Shown: positions 32,482-41,198, counted from the stretch's first letter. The stretch is 64,000 nt of DNA from Sinisalibacter lacisalsi (GCF_014640115.1 NZ_BMGI01000005.1:62001-126000); one strand, 5' to 3'. Notes: a model not told the origin generated them from the letters alone. Numbers and translations are program-made.

Positions 32482-33248
32482 TGGCGCTCCCCCGGCTGAT
32501 GGTCGCCCCCAACGGCGCGACCCGGACCAAGGCCGACCACCCCCGCCTGCCGCTCAGCCTCGACGAGATCACCGAAACCGCGCGGGCCTGCCGCGACGCC
32601 GGCGCTGACGGGCTGCACCTGCACCTGCGCGACGACGAAGGCGGCCACCTGCTCGACACCGGCGCCTACCAAGAGGCGCTCGCCCACCTCGCCACCGCGG
32701 TGCCGGGGATGGCGGTGCAGATCACCACCGAGGCCGCCGGGCGCTACGAGCCGGGCCACCAGCGCCACGTCGCGCTGCATTCCGGCGCGCAGATGGTCTC
32801 GGCCGCGCTGCGCGAGATCGCCCGCGACGACGAGGCGCGCGCGGCACGGTTCTACGCCGCCTGCGCCGAGCAAGGGATCGCGGTTCAGCACATCCTCTAT
32901 GCGCCCGAAGACGCCGAGCGGCTGGCCCGGATCCTGCCGCGGGGCCTCTTGAAGGCGCGCGATCTGCAACTGATCTTCGTGCTCGGCCGCTACCTGCCGG
33001 GCCAGTCTTCCACGCCCGATCTCCTGACCCCTTTTCTCGACTGGATGACGGTGGCGGACCTGGCGCCCGATTGGGCGATCTGCGCCTTCGGACAGGGCGA
33101 AACCGCCTGTCTGCGCGCGGCGCACGCCGTGGGCGGCAAGCTCCGGGTCGGGTTCGAGAACGCGCTGGTGCATGAAGACGGGCGCACGGCGCGCGACAAT
33201 GCCGAGCGCGTCGCGGCCATCGCCGCGATCACCGGGCCCGCGCGGTGA
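32481..33248 (+). CDS. BKACE-family beta-keto acid cleavage enzyme (DUF849)
   Basis: A 255-residue TIM-barrel protein with the zinc-binding H-L-H-L-R-D motif (about residues 45-50) and late V-G-F-E-N-A-L-V segment of BKACE/Kce enzymes. Those condense a beta-keto acid with acetyl-CoA and split it to acetoacetate and a new acyl-CoA. It is somewhat shorter than typical members (about 270-310). An overlapping GTG one codon earlier is an alternative start. The coupled aminotransferase suggests that a beta-amino acid is first converted to the beta-keto acid cleaved here. This is an inference. Confidence 0.85.
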   Translation: MALPRLMVAPNGATRTKADHPRLPLSLDEITETARACRDAGADGLHLHLRDDEGGHLLDTGAYQEALAHLATAVPGMAVQITTEAAGRYEPGHQRHVALHSGAQMVSAALREIARDDEARAARFYAACAEQGIAVQHILYAPEDAERLARILPRGLLKARDLQLIFVLGRYLPGQSSTPDLLTPFLDWMTVADLAPDWAICAFGQGETACLRAAHAVGGKLRVGFENALVHEDGRTARDNAERVAAIAAITGPAR

Positions 33249-33349
33249 CCTCGCGCACGCCCCGCACGAAGCGCCGCGCGCCGCCGCCCAGCCGGTTGAC
33301 TCTGCGCGCGCGGCGGTGAACCGTTCAACGGGCCATGAGACAGGACGCA

Positions 33350-35461
33350 ATGAAACGAGGGGTCGCCGCCGTCGCACTTGTGCTGGCGCTTGCAAGCGGC
33401 GCGCAGGCAGAGGGTGACGACGCCCTGTCGCAGGCGCGGGCGGCTCAGGCGCGGCTTGATTTCGCGGCCGCCTATTCCGCGCTCGCCGCCGCCATTGCCG
33501 AGCGCCCCGACGCGCCCGACGCCTACCTCGCCCGCGCCGCGCTGCATCGCACGCTCGACCGCCCGGCGCTGGCGCTCGCCGATCTCGACCGTGCCCGGCG
33601 CCGCGCGCCGGAGGCCCCCGAGGCCGAGGTGGCCACCGGCGATATCTGGCTTGAAAACAACGCCTTCAGCCGCGCCATCCGGGCTTATGACGCGGCCCTC
33701 GCCCGCGCCCCGGATCACCTCCCCGCGCTCGTCGGGCGGGCCCGCGCCTACACGCGGGCGGGCCTTGTCGGCAACGCCCTCGCCGACTACGACCGCGCCC
33801 TCGCCCTCGCCCCGGACGACGCCGCGCTCGCGGCGGCGCGCGACGCGATCGTGAACGCCCGCGCGGCGCGGCAGGCCGAGACGATCCGCTATGATCCCGC
33901 GGCGCTGATGGCGCCCGAGTTCCGGATCGAGCAGGGCCCGCCCGGCGCCGACGCCCATCTCGTGATCGTCGAGGTCGGCACCGATCTCGCCGCGCGCAAC
34001 GCGGAGCCAGACCCGGCCGCCCTTGCCCGCGCCCTCGAAACCGGGGCGCTGCGGCTGACCCGCCTGTTCACCTACACCGGCGAAGACAGCGCGATCTGGG
34101 CCAATCTCGCGCTGATCTGCGGCGGCAGCGAGGCCTTCGAGACGCTGCGCACCACGTTCCGGGGCGAGGCCGGCCGCACCGCCCTCGCCGCGATCGGCGC
34201 CTCCGGCGATCTGGCTCCGCTCAAGGCCCTGGTGGCGGAGGCCTACGCGGGCGCGGGCGTCGATGCGGCCCGCGTCGAGAGCTGCGCCTTCGATCGCGGC
34301 ATGGCGCTGCGCTACCTCGCGGACTGGAGCGAAAAGCACGACAGCCACGCCTGGAAAGGGGTGAATTTCTACGATTACTGGCCGGTCCTTGTCTGGAACG
34401 ACGCGCCGCTCCCGGCCGACGAGGTCAATGCCCGGCTGCAGGCCCTCGCCCCGCCACCCGAGGCGAGCATAGTCGCGGAACCGGTCGCGGTGGCGACGGA
34501 GGACCCGGGCGAGGATGACGCGACCCCGCCGGACGATCCCGCCCCGGCCGAGGCCGTCGCGCCCGATGCGCAGGACGCCCCGGACGGGGACACCGCCGTC
34601 GATGCCCCCGCAACCGCCGATTTGGCCCCGCCGCCGATGCCCCCCGCGCCCGCCCCGGTGACGGCGCAAGGGAGCGTGCCCGCCGAACTGCGCGGCATCT
34701 ACGCGCCCGGGCTGGTGGAGTGCCTCGCCTACGACGCCCGGCGCGCGGCGGCGCAACGGCTGGATGACATCCTGCCCGCGGTCAACCCGCTCGACGGTCC
34801 GCCGGTCGGCACCATCCTGCTCACCAGCCGCCGGCTGCACCTGTTCAACGCGACCGATACGGAATGCGGCCTCGCGGCCTTGCCCGAGACCGACGCGGAG
34901 GCGCCGTGGCAGGCCGGTTTCGCCTGTACCAACGCGCTGGCGAAGGGGGTGATTGCGCCGCTCGGGCTCGTCAGGGTCGACGGCGAAGGCCCCGCCCCGC
35001 GGCTCGAGGCCCGGCTTGGCGAGGCGCCGCCGGTGCCGCTGGTGCAATGCCGCGCGTTCGGGCTGCTCGGGCGCGATGCCGGCCCGCTTTGGCGTTTCGA
35101 CGCGACGGAGTGCCGGTTGCGCGCCGAGGTCGCGGCGGGCGGGTTCACATTCGAGGTTGGCCCCGCCGGGCACCTCATGCTCCGGCTGCAGCCCGAGGCA
35201 GCGGGTGCCGGGGAGCCGCCGCGTCTCTGGCTCGACGGCACCGCCTGGGATGACGGCCGGCCGACCGAAACCGAGACCGGCTGGCAGGTCGATCTCGGCC
35301 CATTTTCCGGGGCCGCGGAGCGGCTTGGCCTGGGCCTGTTTCTCGAAGCGGCGGGCGGCGGCGCGCCCGGCCGGTTGCGGCTGCCCCTGCTCGGCAGCGC
35401 CGCGGCGATGGCGCAGCTGGCCGCCTGCGCGCCGGGCGCGGGCGCGGCGCCGGAGCCCTGA
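33350..35461 (+). CDS. Secreted TPR-containing protein of unknown function
   Basis: A 703-residue protein with a signal peptide (K-R-G-V-A-A-V-A-L-V-L-A-L-A-S-G-A-Q-A, cleavage about residue 20). About four tetratricopeptide repeats follow (about 25-165; A-Y-L-A-R-A-A-L-H, A-L-A-D-L-D-R-A, A-L-A-D-Y-D-R-A-L-A-L-A-P). Then comes a globular part to about 360, a low-complexity Ala/Pro/Asp-rich linker (about 370-445) and a C-terminal domain of about 255 residues with scattered cysteines. I do not recognise the C-terminal domain. ATG 33350 is preferred over 33335 because AGGA sits just before it. It probably acts in the periplasm. It converges with the diguanylate cyclase gene. Confidence 0.8.
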   Translation: MKRGVAAVALVLALASGAQAEGDDALSQARAAQARLDFAAAYSALAAAIAERPDAPDAYLARAALHRTLDRPALALADLDRARRRAPEAPEAEVATGDIWLENNAFSRAIRAYDAALARAPDHLPALVGRARAYTRAGLVGNALADYDRALALAPDDAALAAARDAIVNARAARQAETIRYDPAALMAPEFRIEQGPPGADAHLVIVEVGTDLAARNAEPDPAALARALETGALRLTRLFTYTGEDSAIWANLALICGGSEAFETLRTTFRGEAGRTALAAIGASGDLAPLKALVAEAYAGAGVDAARVESCAFDRGMALRYLADWSEKHDSHAWKGVNFYDYWPVLVWNDAPLPADEVNARLQALAPPPEASIVAEPVAVATEDPGEDDATPPDDPAPAEAVAPDAQDAPDGDTAVDAPATADLAPPPMPPAPAPVTAQGSVPAELRGIYAPGLVECLAYDARRAAAQRLDDILPAVNPLDGPPVGTILLTSRRLHLFNATDTECGLAALPETDAEAPWQAGFACTNALAKGVIAPLGLVRVDGEGPAPRLEARLGEAPPVPLVQCRAFGLLGRDAGPLWRFDATECRLRAEVAAGGFTFEVGPAGHLMLRLQPEAAGAGEPPRLWLDGTAWDDGRPTETETGWQVDLGPFSGAAERLGLGLFLEAAGGGAPGRLRLPLLGSAAAMAQLAACAPGAGAAPEP

Positions 35462-35486
35462 CGCCGCCGCGCCGCCTGCCTTCCCG

Positions 35487-36524
35487 TCACCCCCGGTTCA
35501 GCGCGGCATCCATCGCCGGGCCGGCCTTCGCCTGGTGCGCCTCGTCGAAAAAGGTGACACGGCCACGGCCGCGATCCTTGGAAACATACAAGGCCATGTC
35601 CGCGTCGCGCATCATCCGCGTCGCCTCCGGCCGGTCGTAGTTCAGGGAACTGACCAACCCGATCGAGGCCGAGATCCGCGCCTCCCGGTCGCCGAAACGC
35701 ACCGGTTCCTCGAGCCGAAGGATCACCCGTTCCGCGATCGCGACCATCCGCGACCGCTCGATGAGCCGGGTGAAGACGAGCACGAATTCATCCCCGCCCA
35801 CGCGCGCGACCACGTCTTCGCTGCGGGTTTCCTCGCACAGGATCCGGGCCACCTCGGTGAGCACGAGATCTCCGGCGGCGTGCCCCAGCGTGTCGTTCAC
35901 CTGTTTGAAGAAGTCGAGATCGAGGTGCATCAGGGTGAACGGAACCGCGCGTGCGATCAGCCTTTCCAGCGTCTGGTCGAGCGCGCGGCGGTTGCTCAAC
36001 CCGGTCAGCGTGTCCGATCGCGCCTCGGCCTCGGCCGTCGCCTTGGCGCCGTGCAGCCGCTCGTTGAGCTTGCGGCTCTCGGCCATGGCGGCGGATTTGG
36101 CCTCGACGAGATAGAGCATTTCCAGCGTGAGATCGGTGGCGGCGAAGTCGGAACCGGCGAGGTTGAACCGCGCCACCGCATCGACCACGGCGATGCCGAA
36201 GGAGAGGTTGACGAGCACGCCCTGCCCCGCCTCCAGCGGCACCGCCGCGCCGATCAGCGGGGTTCGGTCGGGATCGCGCAGGCGCAACTGAACCTTGCGC
36301 CCGGCGCGGCGGGCGATGTCATCGAGGCTGGCGGCCTGCCGCGGGCGACGAACTTCGAACAAATCGAAAAACCGCGCGCCGACCACGCCCCCCGCGGGAA
36401 AGATCTTGCCCAGCACCGGGCCGGCATGGGTGATGACCCCGTCGCCATCCGCGACCAGGTGCATCGGCATCAACCGATCGAGCGCCGCCGGCCCCAGGCC
36501 GATTGGCAGTTCGCCGCGCATCAT
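35487..36524 (-). CDS. Diguanylate cyclase with HNOBA-like sensor domain
   Basis: A 345-residue protein. An N-terminal domain (about 1-150; M-P-M-H-L-V-A-D-G-D-G-V-I-T-H-A-G-P, then F-F-D-L-F-E-V-R-R-P) resembles the HNOB-associated PAS-like domain. A short coiled helix leads to a GGDEF domain with intact G-G-D-E-F and the RxxD inhibitory site five residues before it (R-S-E-D). It should make cyclic di-GMP from two GTP and be subject to product inhibition. It follows the H-NOX gene after 28 bases; the pair would form a sensor/effector unit. The start ATG-ATG is preceded by AAGGGGGAGGGG. Confidence 0.88.
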   Translation of the reverse strand: MMRGELPIGLGPAALDRLMPMHLVADGDGVITHAGPVLGKIFPAGGVVGARFFDLFEVRRPRQAASLDDIARRAGRKVQLRLRDPDRTPLIGAAVPLEAGQGVLVNLSFGIAVVDAVARFNLAGSDFAATDLTLEMLYLVEAKSAAMAESRKLNERLHGAKATAEAEARSDTLTGLSNRRALDQTLERLIARAVPFTLMHLDLDFFKQVNDTLGHAAGDLVLTEVARILCEETRSEDVVARVGGDEFVLVFTRLIERSRMVAIAERVILRLEEPVRFGDREARISASIGLVSSLNYDRPEATRMMRDADMALYVSKDRGRGRVTFFDEAHQAKAGPAMDAALNRG

Positions 36525-36552
36525 CCCCTCCCCCTTGTCCGGACGTTCACCC

Positions 36553-37140
36553 CTAGCCTGCGCGTTGGGCCAGGGCGAAGCCGCGCCCGCGGGCGAAAGC
36601 CGCCTCGAGCAGACGGATCGCGAGGTGAACGCCGCCGTCTTCGGCGCCGGTCTCCTCGACCAGCACCAGCGCACCATAATCATCCGCCATCGCGCGCAGC
36701 AGCCCCGACAGAACCGGCGCGAATTCCGGCGGCGCATCGGCCGAGTGCAGCCGGTAGTCGCCGCCGCCAAGCTCGGTGAGCGAGATTTCGGGCAGGACCA
36801 GGTCGGGCACGGCGAGGCACACGCGCCCGCTGAGATCCTCGAGCGAGGCGAGGAAATCCTCGTAGTCCACCCCGCCGAAGCGCAGCAGGCGTCGCACCCG
36901 TTCCGAGGCAGGATGGGCGACGAGAAAGGTGCCGAAATCCTCCAGCAGCGCCTCGTCGGGCTTGCCCAGAACCCGCGCCGTTTCGCGCACGAGCCGCGCC
37001 GCGAGCGCGTCGTCGTAATGAAACATCGGCTCGAAGCGCTCGATCCCGGCATCGAGCCCCTCGACGAGCGCCGCCCAGGGCGCCGCGCCGTAACTGTGGC
37101 GCACGAAACTTTCGAACGCGCAGATAACCAGGCCGTGCAT
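36553..37140 (-). CDS. H-NOX-fold protein lacking the haem-ligating histidine
   Basis: A 195-residue protein starting M-H-G-L-V-I-C-A-F-E-S-F-V-R-H-S-Y-G, the H-NOX N-terminus, and continuing R-F-G-G-V-D-Y-E-D-F-L-A-S-L-E-D-L-S-G-R-V. In haem-binding H-NOX proteins the last stretch reads L-H with His as proximal ligand; here Ser104 occupies that place. The Y-x-S-x-R motif that binds the haem propionates is also not recognisable (129-133 read Y-R-L-H-S). The fold appears kept but canonical haem binding lost. GGAGAG precedes ATG 37140. It precedes the diguanylate cyclase gene and probably controls it through another signal. Alignment is from memory of the family. Confidence 0.8.
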   Translation of the reverse strand: MHGLVICAFESFVRHSYGAAPWAALVEGLDAGIERFEPMFHYDDALAARLVRETARVLGKPDEALLEDFGTFLVAHPASERVRRLLRFGGVDYEDFLASLEDLSGRVCLAVPDLVLPEISLTELGGGDYRLHSADAPPEFAPVLSGLLRAMADDYGALVLVEETGAEDGGVHLAIRLLEAAFARGRGFALAQRAG

Positions 37141-37242
37141 GTCTCTCCGTCCTTTCCGGGGCACCCTAGCGGGGCGAGGATTAACGAAGCGCGAAGCCCG
37201 GCCGGCGGTTTCGTTCAATTTGTTTCCATTCCCGCCGGCGGG

Positions 37243-37947
37243 TCAGGCCGCAAGCCAACCCGGCAGATGGCCGATATCGGGCAGGACGGCGTCGGCGAGC
37301 GGGCCGAGCTCGGCCACGCCCGCGGGCCCGCTGAGCACCGCCACCACCTGCATGCCCGCCGCCCGCCCGGCGATCAGATCATGGGTGCTGTCGCCCACCA
37401 TCACCACGCGGCCGGGGGCGAGCCCCGTCGCCCGGGCGAAGGCCTGGCACATCCCCGGGCCGGGCTTGCCGCCATGGCCGCTGTCGGACCCGGCGATGAA
37501 ATCGAACAGTTCGAGAACCCCGGCCGCCGAAAGATGCGCGCGGGCGGGCGCCTCGGCATCGTTGGTGGCCACGCCCAGCCGCAGCCCCTGCGACCTCAGC
37601 CCGCCCAGCAATGGCGCGAGCGGCACCGCCTCGGCCATCGGCGCGAGGGCGGCTTCCTCGTTCAGCCGATCGACCAGCGCAGCGGCGGGCAGCCCGACCA
37701 CGGGCGCAAGCGCGCGCGCGGTTTCCTCCGGCGTGCCTGCGATCGCCACCGAGCCGGGATGGAAGGCGCGCCCGGCGAGATCGAAGCCGACCGCCGCGGC
37801 GAGCGCGGCGCGGCGGGCCGCGTCCTGCCCGCCCCAATGCGCGATCAGGGCCTCGACCCAGGCCACCCAGGTGGCGTCGAAATCGAACAGGGTGCCATCC
37901 TTGTCGAACAGCACGCCATCGGCGCGCCGCTCAGGTCCAGTGCACAT
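37243..37947 (-). CDS. HAD-superfamily hydrolase (phosphoglycolate phosphatase-like)
   Basis: A 234-residue HAD hydrolase. Motif I is D-K-D-G-T-L-F-D-F (nucleophile Asp about 16), a helical cap follows (about 20-90), motif II is V-A-T-N-D, motif III is K-P-G-P-G and motif IV is V-G-D-S-T-H-D. It should remove phosphate from a small cytosolic metabolite, but specificity is not evident. ATG 37945-37947 overlaps the end of the DUF3572 gene by 17 bases, with a G-run just upstream. The two are probably co-transcribed. Confidence 0.88.
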   Translation of the reverse strand: MCTGPERRADGVLFDKDGTLFDFDATWVAWVEALIAHWGGQDAARRAALAAAVGFDLAGRAFHPGSVAIAGTPEETARALAPVVGLPAAALVDRLNEEAALAPMAEAVPLAPLLGGLRSQGLRLGVATNDAEAPARAHLSAAGVLELFDFIAGSDSGHGGKPGPGMCQAFARATGLAPGRVVMVGDSTHDLIAGRAAGMQVVAVLSGPAGVAELGPLADAVLPDIGHLPGWLAA

Positions 37948-38209
37948 TGGCACCCCCCGGAAGCGCGGCGCGCGCCGCCATCGGCGCCTGGTAGTCGAGG
38001 CCGGCGCTGTCGCAGAAGGCGGTCACCCAGGCGTCGTCCATGGTGAGGAAGTCGAGCAGGGCGGCGAGGAAGGCGGGGTCGCGCGCACCCTCGCGCAGAT
38101 CGTCCTCGCTGGCGCCGGACGCCCCGAGAAAGACGGGCAGAAGCTCGTCGTTGGCGGCAAGCCAGGCGAGCGCGCGCAGGGCGACGGTCTCGGCGAAATC
38201 GGGTGTCAT
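37931..38209 (-). CDS. DUF3572 protein
   Basis: A 92-residue small acidic protein: A-L-R-A-L-A-W-L-A-A-N-D-E-L-L-P-V-F-L-G-type N-terminus, then L-A-A-L-L-D-F-L-T-M-D-D-A-W-V-T-A-F-C. This matches the alphaproteobacterial DUF3572 family, which in my recollection often lies beside PleD-like genes, as here. No function is known. It is divergent from the diguanylate cyclase gene and overlaps the HAD gene. Confidence 0.85.
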   Translation of the reverse strand: MTPDFAETVALRALAWLAANDELLPVFLGASGASEDDLREGARDPAFLAALLDFLTMDDAWVTAFCDSAGLDYQAPMAARAALPGGANVHWT

Positions 38210-38304
38210 GGGCAGGGATTCCCGGGCTTGGAAACTCTTTGTTAACGATTCTCAGGCAACTCTTACCAAACAAGCCGCAATTGGACACGTCCGGACCGCA
38301 GATC

Positions 38305-39699
38305 ATGGCAGGCCGCATACTCATCGCAGATTCGACAGCCACCAACAGGATCGTCCTGAAGGTGAAGCTGGCCACCGCCCGCTACGAGACCGCGCAGGCG
38401 CTCGACGGGGCCGAGGCGCTGGCGACGGCGCGCGACATGCGGCCCGATCTCGTGATCGTCGATGCCAACCTGCCCGGCGGCGGCGGCGCCGACCTCTGCG
38501 CCCGGCTCAAGGCAGAGCCCGAGACCCGCGACATCCCGGTGCTGGTGATCGACGGCGCGCCCAGCCGCGCGGCGCGGCTTGCGGCGCTGCGCGCCGGCGC
38601 CGATGACTATCTCGCCAAGCCGCTCGACGAGACCGGGCTTCTTGCGCTGGTCCGCGCGCTGATGCGCACCCGCGCCACCCATGACGAACTGGCCCGGCGG
38701 CAGGATACTGCGGCGGCGCTCGGGTTCGCCGAACCGGCGATGGCGTTCCGGCGCCCGGCCCGGATCGGCCTGATCGCCCCCACCGTCGAAACCGCGCTTG
38801 GCTGGCGCCGCGCCCTCGGCCCGCTGTGTTCGGGGCCGCTCAGCACCTTCAGCCGCAGCCAGGCCCTCGATGCGCTCGCCTCGCGCGAGGCGCCCGACGC
38901 CTTCGTCATCGCCGCCGATCTCTCGGCCCCGGGCGACGGGCTCAGGCTGGTGAGCGAACTGCGCTCGCGCAGTGCCACCCGCCACGCGGTGATCGTGATC
39001 CTCGACGAGGCCAATGCCCCCGGCACCGTGCCGATGGCGCTGGACATCGGCGCCAATGCCGTCGTGCCGGGCTCTTTCGACGCCGAGGAGATCGCCGCCC
39101 GGCTCGAACGCCTGCTCGCCCGCAAGCTCGAAACCGACGCGCTGCGCGACAGTTTCGGCGAGCGCCTCGGCCTGGCGCTGCGCGATCCGCTCACCGGGCT
39201 CTACAACCGCCGCTACGCCGGCGCCTATCTCGACCGGATGATCGGGGCGGCGGCAGCGAGCGATCAGCCCTTCGCGGTGATGCTGCTCGATCTGGACCGC
39301 TTCAAGTCGGTCAACGACAGCTTCGGCCATGCCGTCGGCGACGCGGTGCTGGTCGAGGCCGGCAAGCGGCTGGGCGCGCACCTGCGCGAGATCGACCTGC
39401 TGGCGCGCTACGGCGGTGAGGAATTCGTCATCGCCCTGCCCGAAACCGGGCTCGAAGGGGCCTCGATCGCGGCCGAACGCCTGCGCCGGGTGATCGGCGA
39501 GGCGCCGATCGCGGTGGCCTCGCATGGCCTGGAGGTGCCCGTTACCATCTCGATCGGCGTGGCGGTCTTCGCCGGCGGGGCAGAGAGCGGCGACCTGCCC
39601 TCGCCGCACGACCTGATCGAGCGAGCCGACGCCGCGCTCTACGCCTCGAAGAGCGACGGGCGCAACCTCGTCAGTTTCGCCGGCGGCCGGGCGGCCTGA
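38305..39699 (+). CDS. PleD-like response regulator with GGDEF domain
   Basis: A 464-residue REC-REC-GGDEF protein. The first receiver (1-120) has the phospho-acceptor Asp in V-I-V-D-A-N-L-P-G and the Lys in A-K-P-L-D. It is atypical: the second residue of the acidic pair is Ser (I-A-D-S) and the usual Thr/Ser after strand 4 is Asp (V-I-D-G). A second receiver-like domain (about 155-280) lacks clear acceptor context. The GGDEF domain has Y-G-G-E-E-F with an RxxD inhibitory site (R-E-I-D) five residues before. It should make cyclic di-GMP. ATG 38305 gives the family start M-A-G-R-I-L-I. PleD of Caulobacter controls cell pole development. Confidence 0.88.
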   Translation: MAGRILIADSTATNRIVLKVKLATARYETAQALDGAEALATARDMRPDLVIVDANLPGGGGADLCARLKAEPETRDIPVLVIDGAPSRAARLAALRAGADDYLAKPLDETGLLALVRALMRTRATHDELARRQDTAAALGFAEPAMAFRRPARIGLIAPTVETALGWRRALGPLCSGPLSTFSRSQALDALASREAPDAFVIAADLSAPGDGLRLVSELRSRSATRHAVIVILDEANAPGTVPMALDIGANAVVPGSFDAEEIAARLERLLARKLETDALRDSFGERLGLALRDPLTGLYNRRYAGAYLDRMIGAAAASDQPFAVMLLDLDRFKSVNDSFGHAVGDAVLVEAGKRLGAHLREIDLLARYGGEEFVIALPETGLEGASIAAERLRRVIGEAPIAVASHGLEVPVTISIGVAVFAGGAESGDLPSPHDLIERADAALYASKSDGRNLVSFAGGRAA

Positions 39700-39710
39700 C
39701 CGCGCCCGCC

Positions 39711-40220
39711 TCAGCGCATTCGATCAGCCCGCGCGATGCGCTGTTCCATCCGGTCGGCGAACGCCGCGCGCTCGGCCTGGCTCATGCCCGAGAGCACGTC
39801 GAGCAGCGCCCCGCGCCCGGCCTCGACACGCGCCGAAACCCGCGCCTGCTGCGCCGTCATCACTGCCTCGAGCGCCGCGCGTTCGAAGGGTTCGGCCCGC
39901 AGCGCGGCGAGAATCGTGGCGAACTCCGCCTCCAGCGCCGCCCGGTCGGGGCGAGCCGCCTCGCCGCGCGCGCGCAGCGCCGTGCCGATCTGGCCCCGCG
40001 CCTCGCGCGGCATCGCCTCGAAGAAAGGAACCAGCCCGGTGCCGTGCATAGCCGCCCGGTCGGCGGGCGGGGTGCGGCCCGCGTCGCGCCCGTCGCGCAG
40101 ATGCGCGCCGGCAATCGCGCCGATGACCAGCAGGTTGAAGAACAGCGAAACCGCCAGCAGAACCCTGGGCCAGTGCCGGGGCCGGACTGCTGCCGCCGGG
40201 GTCGGGAATTCTTCGCTCAT
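39711..40220 (-). CDS. Periplasmic heavy-metal-sensor-like protein (Spy/CnrX type)
   Basis: A 169-residue protein with one N-terminal transmembrane helix (about 24-43, V-L-L-A-V-S-L-F-F-N-L-L-V-I-G-A-I-A-G-A) and a mostly helical, Arg/Glu-rich periplasmic domain. That domain has the repeated L-x-A-x-L-x-A-x-P-F pattern of Spy/CpxP/CnrX-type proteins. It ends a cassette of ECF sigma, anti-sigma and this protein, with ATGA overlap to the anti-sigma gene, so it may sense envelope or metal stress and modulate the anti-sigma. No obvious metal-binding His/Cys cluster is seen. Confidence 0.75.
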   Translation of the reverse strand: MSEEFPTPAAAVRPRHWPRVLLAVSLFFNLLVIGAIAGAHLRDGRDAGRTPPADRAAMHGTGLVPFFEAMPREARGQIGTALRARGEAARPDRAALEAEFATILAALRAEPFERAALEAVMTAQQARVSARVEAGRGALLDVLSGMSQAERAAFADRMEQRIARADRMR

Positions 40221-40624
40221 TGTCCGCCCTCCTCGTAGAACGCCGCGAGCCCGTCGTCGCCGGGCAGTATGTCTTCCAGCGCATAGATCGCCGTGCCGCC
40301 GGTTTCGGGCAACAACAGCCCGCCCGACAGGGTGTTGAGCTGGTCGGGCGAGACGAAGCCGAGCCAGACCCCGGCCAGCGTGGCCGTGACCAGACCGGCA
40401 AGCGAGGTCCAGCCGCCCAGCGCCTCGGCGAACCGCGCCCATGGCGAGGGACGCGGCGCGGCGCGCGGACGGGCCGCGGCAAGGCCAGCCTCCTGCACGC
40501 CTTGCGCGTCCGCGAGTATGCGCGCGAGCAGCGCCTCGGAGGGGGCGGGCGTCTCGGCCCGCCCGGCGGCGAAAATCTCGTCGAGCGCGATATTGCTCAG
40601 CAGGTCTTGTTCAGTCTTCGACAT
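40217..40624 (-). CDS. Putative membrane anti-sigma factor
   Basis: A 135-residue protein with a cytoplasmic N-terminal part (about 1-70), one transmembrane helix (about 75-95, L-A-G-L-V-T-A-T-L-A-G-V-W-L-G-F-V) and a short periplasmic tail. It lies between an ECF sigma gene (overlap of 14 bases) and a periplasmic-sensor gene (ATGA overlap). That arrangement is diagnostic for anti-sigma factors even though the sequence itself is weakly conserved. GAGGAG precedes ATG 40624. No CxxC zinc-type motif is present. Confidence 0.75.
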   Translation of the reverse strand: MSKTEQDLLSNIALDEIFAAGRAETPAPSEALLARILADAQGVQEAGLAAARPRAAPRPSPWARFAEALGGWTSLAGLVTATLAGVWLGFVSPDQLNTLSGGLLLPETGGTAIYALEDILPGDDGLAAFYEEGGQ

Positions 40625-41198
40625 ATCCCAACTCCTCGCGCCGTTGGCCAAGGCTGGCCGAAAGCGCCCGTTTGCCCCGGGCGGTCAGGCTCTCGACCGC
40701 CTCGACGCTGATCTCCAGAACCGCCGCAATCTCGGGGTTCGACCGTCCTTCCAGGTGGCGCATCACCACCGCGACACGCTGGCGCTCGGGCAAGGCGGCC
40801 AGCGCCTCGTCGAGCGCGCGCGCGCGCATCTCCTGCATCATCGCCTCCGCCGCGCCGGGGCGCCCGTCTTCCGGCTCCGGGATCGCGTCGAGCCCCACCC
40901 CGCGCCGGCGGCGCAGCCGGTCGGTGCAGAGATTGGCCGTCACCCGGTAGAGCCAGGTGGTCACCTTGGCCTCGCCCTGCCGCCAGTCGGGCGCGATCCG
41001 CCAGAGCCTCAGCATCGCCTCCTGGGTCACGTCCTCGGCCTCGTGCCGGTCGCCCCCGAGCATCCGCGCGGCGAAGCCCATCACCCGCGGGGCGAGCCGT
41101 GCGGTCAGCGCCATCGCAGCCGCGCGGTCGCCGTTGCCATAGGCAACCAGCAGGGCCTCGTCGGAAACCTCGCTCTGGGCGTCGAATGCCATTTTCAT
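40611..41198 (-). CDS. ECF-type RNA polymerase sigma factor
   Basis: A 195-residue sigma-70 family protein with regions 2 and 4 only. Region 2 has E-D-V-T-Q-E-A-M-L-R-L-W-R (about 55-67) and W-L-Y-R-V-T-A-N-L-C. Region 4 has L-P-E-R-Q-R-V-A-V-V-M-R-H-L-E-G-R-S-N-P-E-I-A-A-V-L. It directs polymerase to a small stress regulon and should be held by the anti-sigma factor encoded next. ATG 41198 has GGAG five bases upstream; other starts lie one codon before and two codons after. Its target promoters are not identified. Confidence 0.93.
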   Translation of the reverse strand: MKMAFDAQSEVSDEALLVAYGNGDRAAAMALTARLAPRVMGFAARMLGGDRHEAEDVTQEAMLRLWRIAPDWRQGEAKVTTWLYRVTANLCTDRLRRRRGVGLDAIPEPEDGRPGAAEAMMQEMRARALDEALAALPERQRVAVVMRHLEGRSNPEIAAVLEISVEAVESLTARGKRALSASLGQRREELGYVED

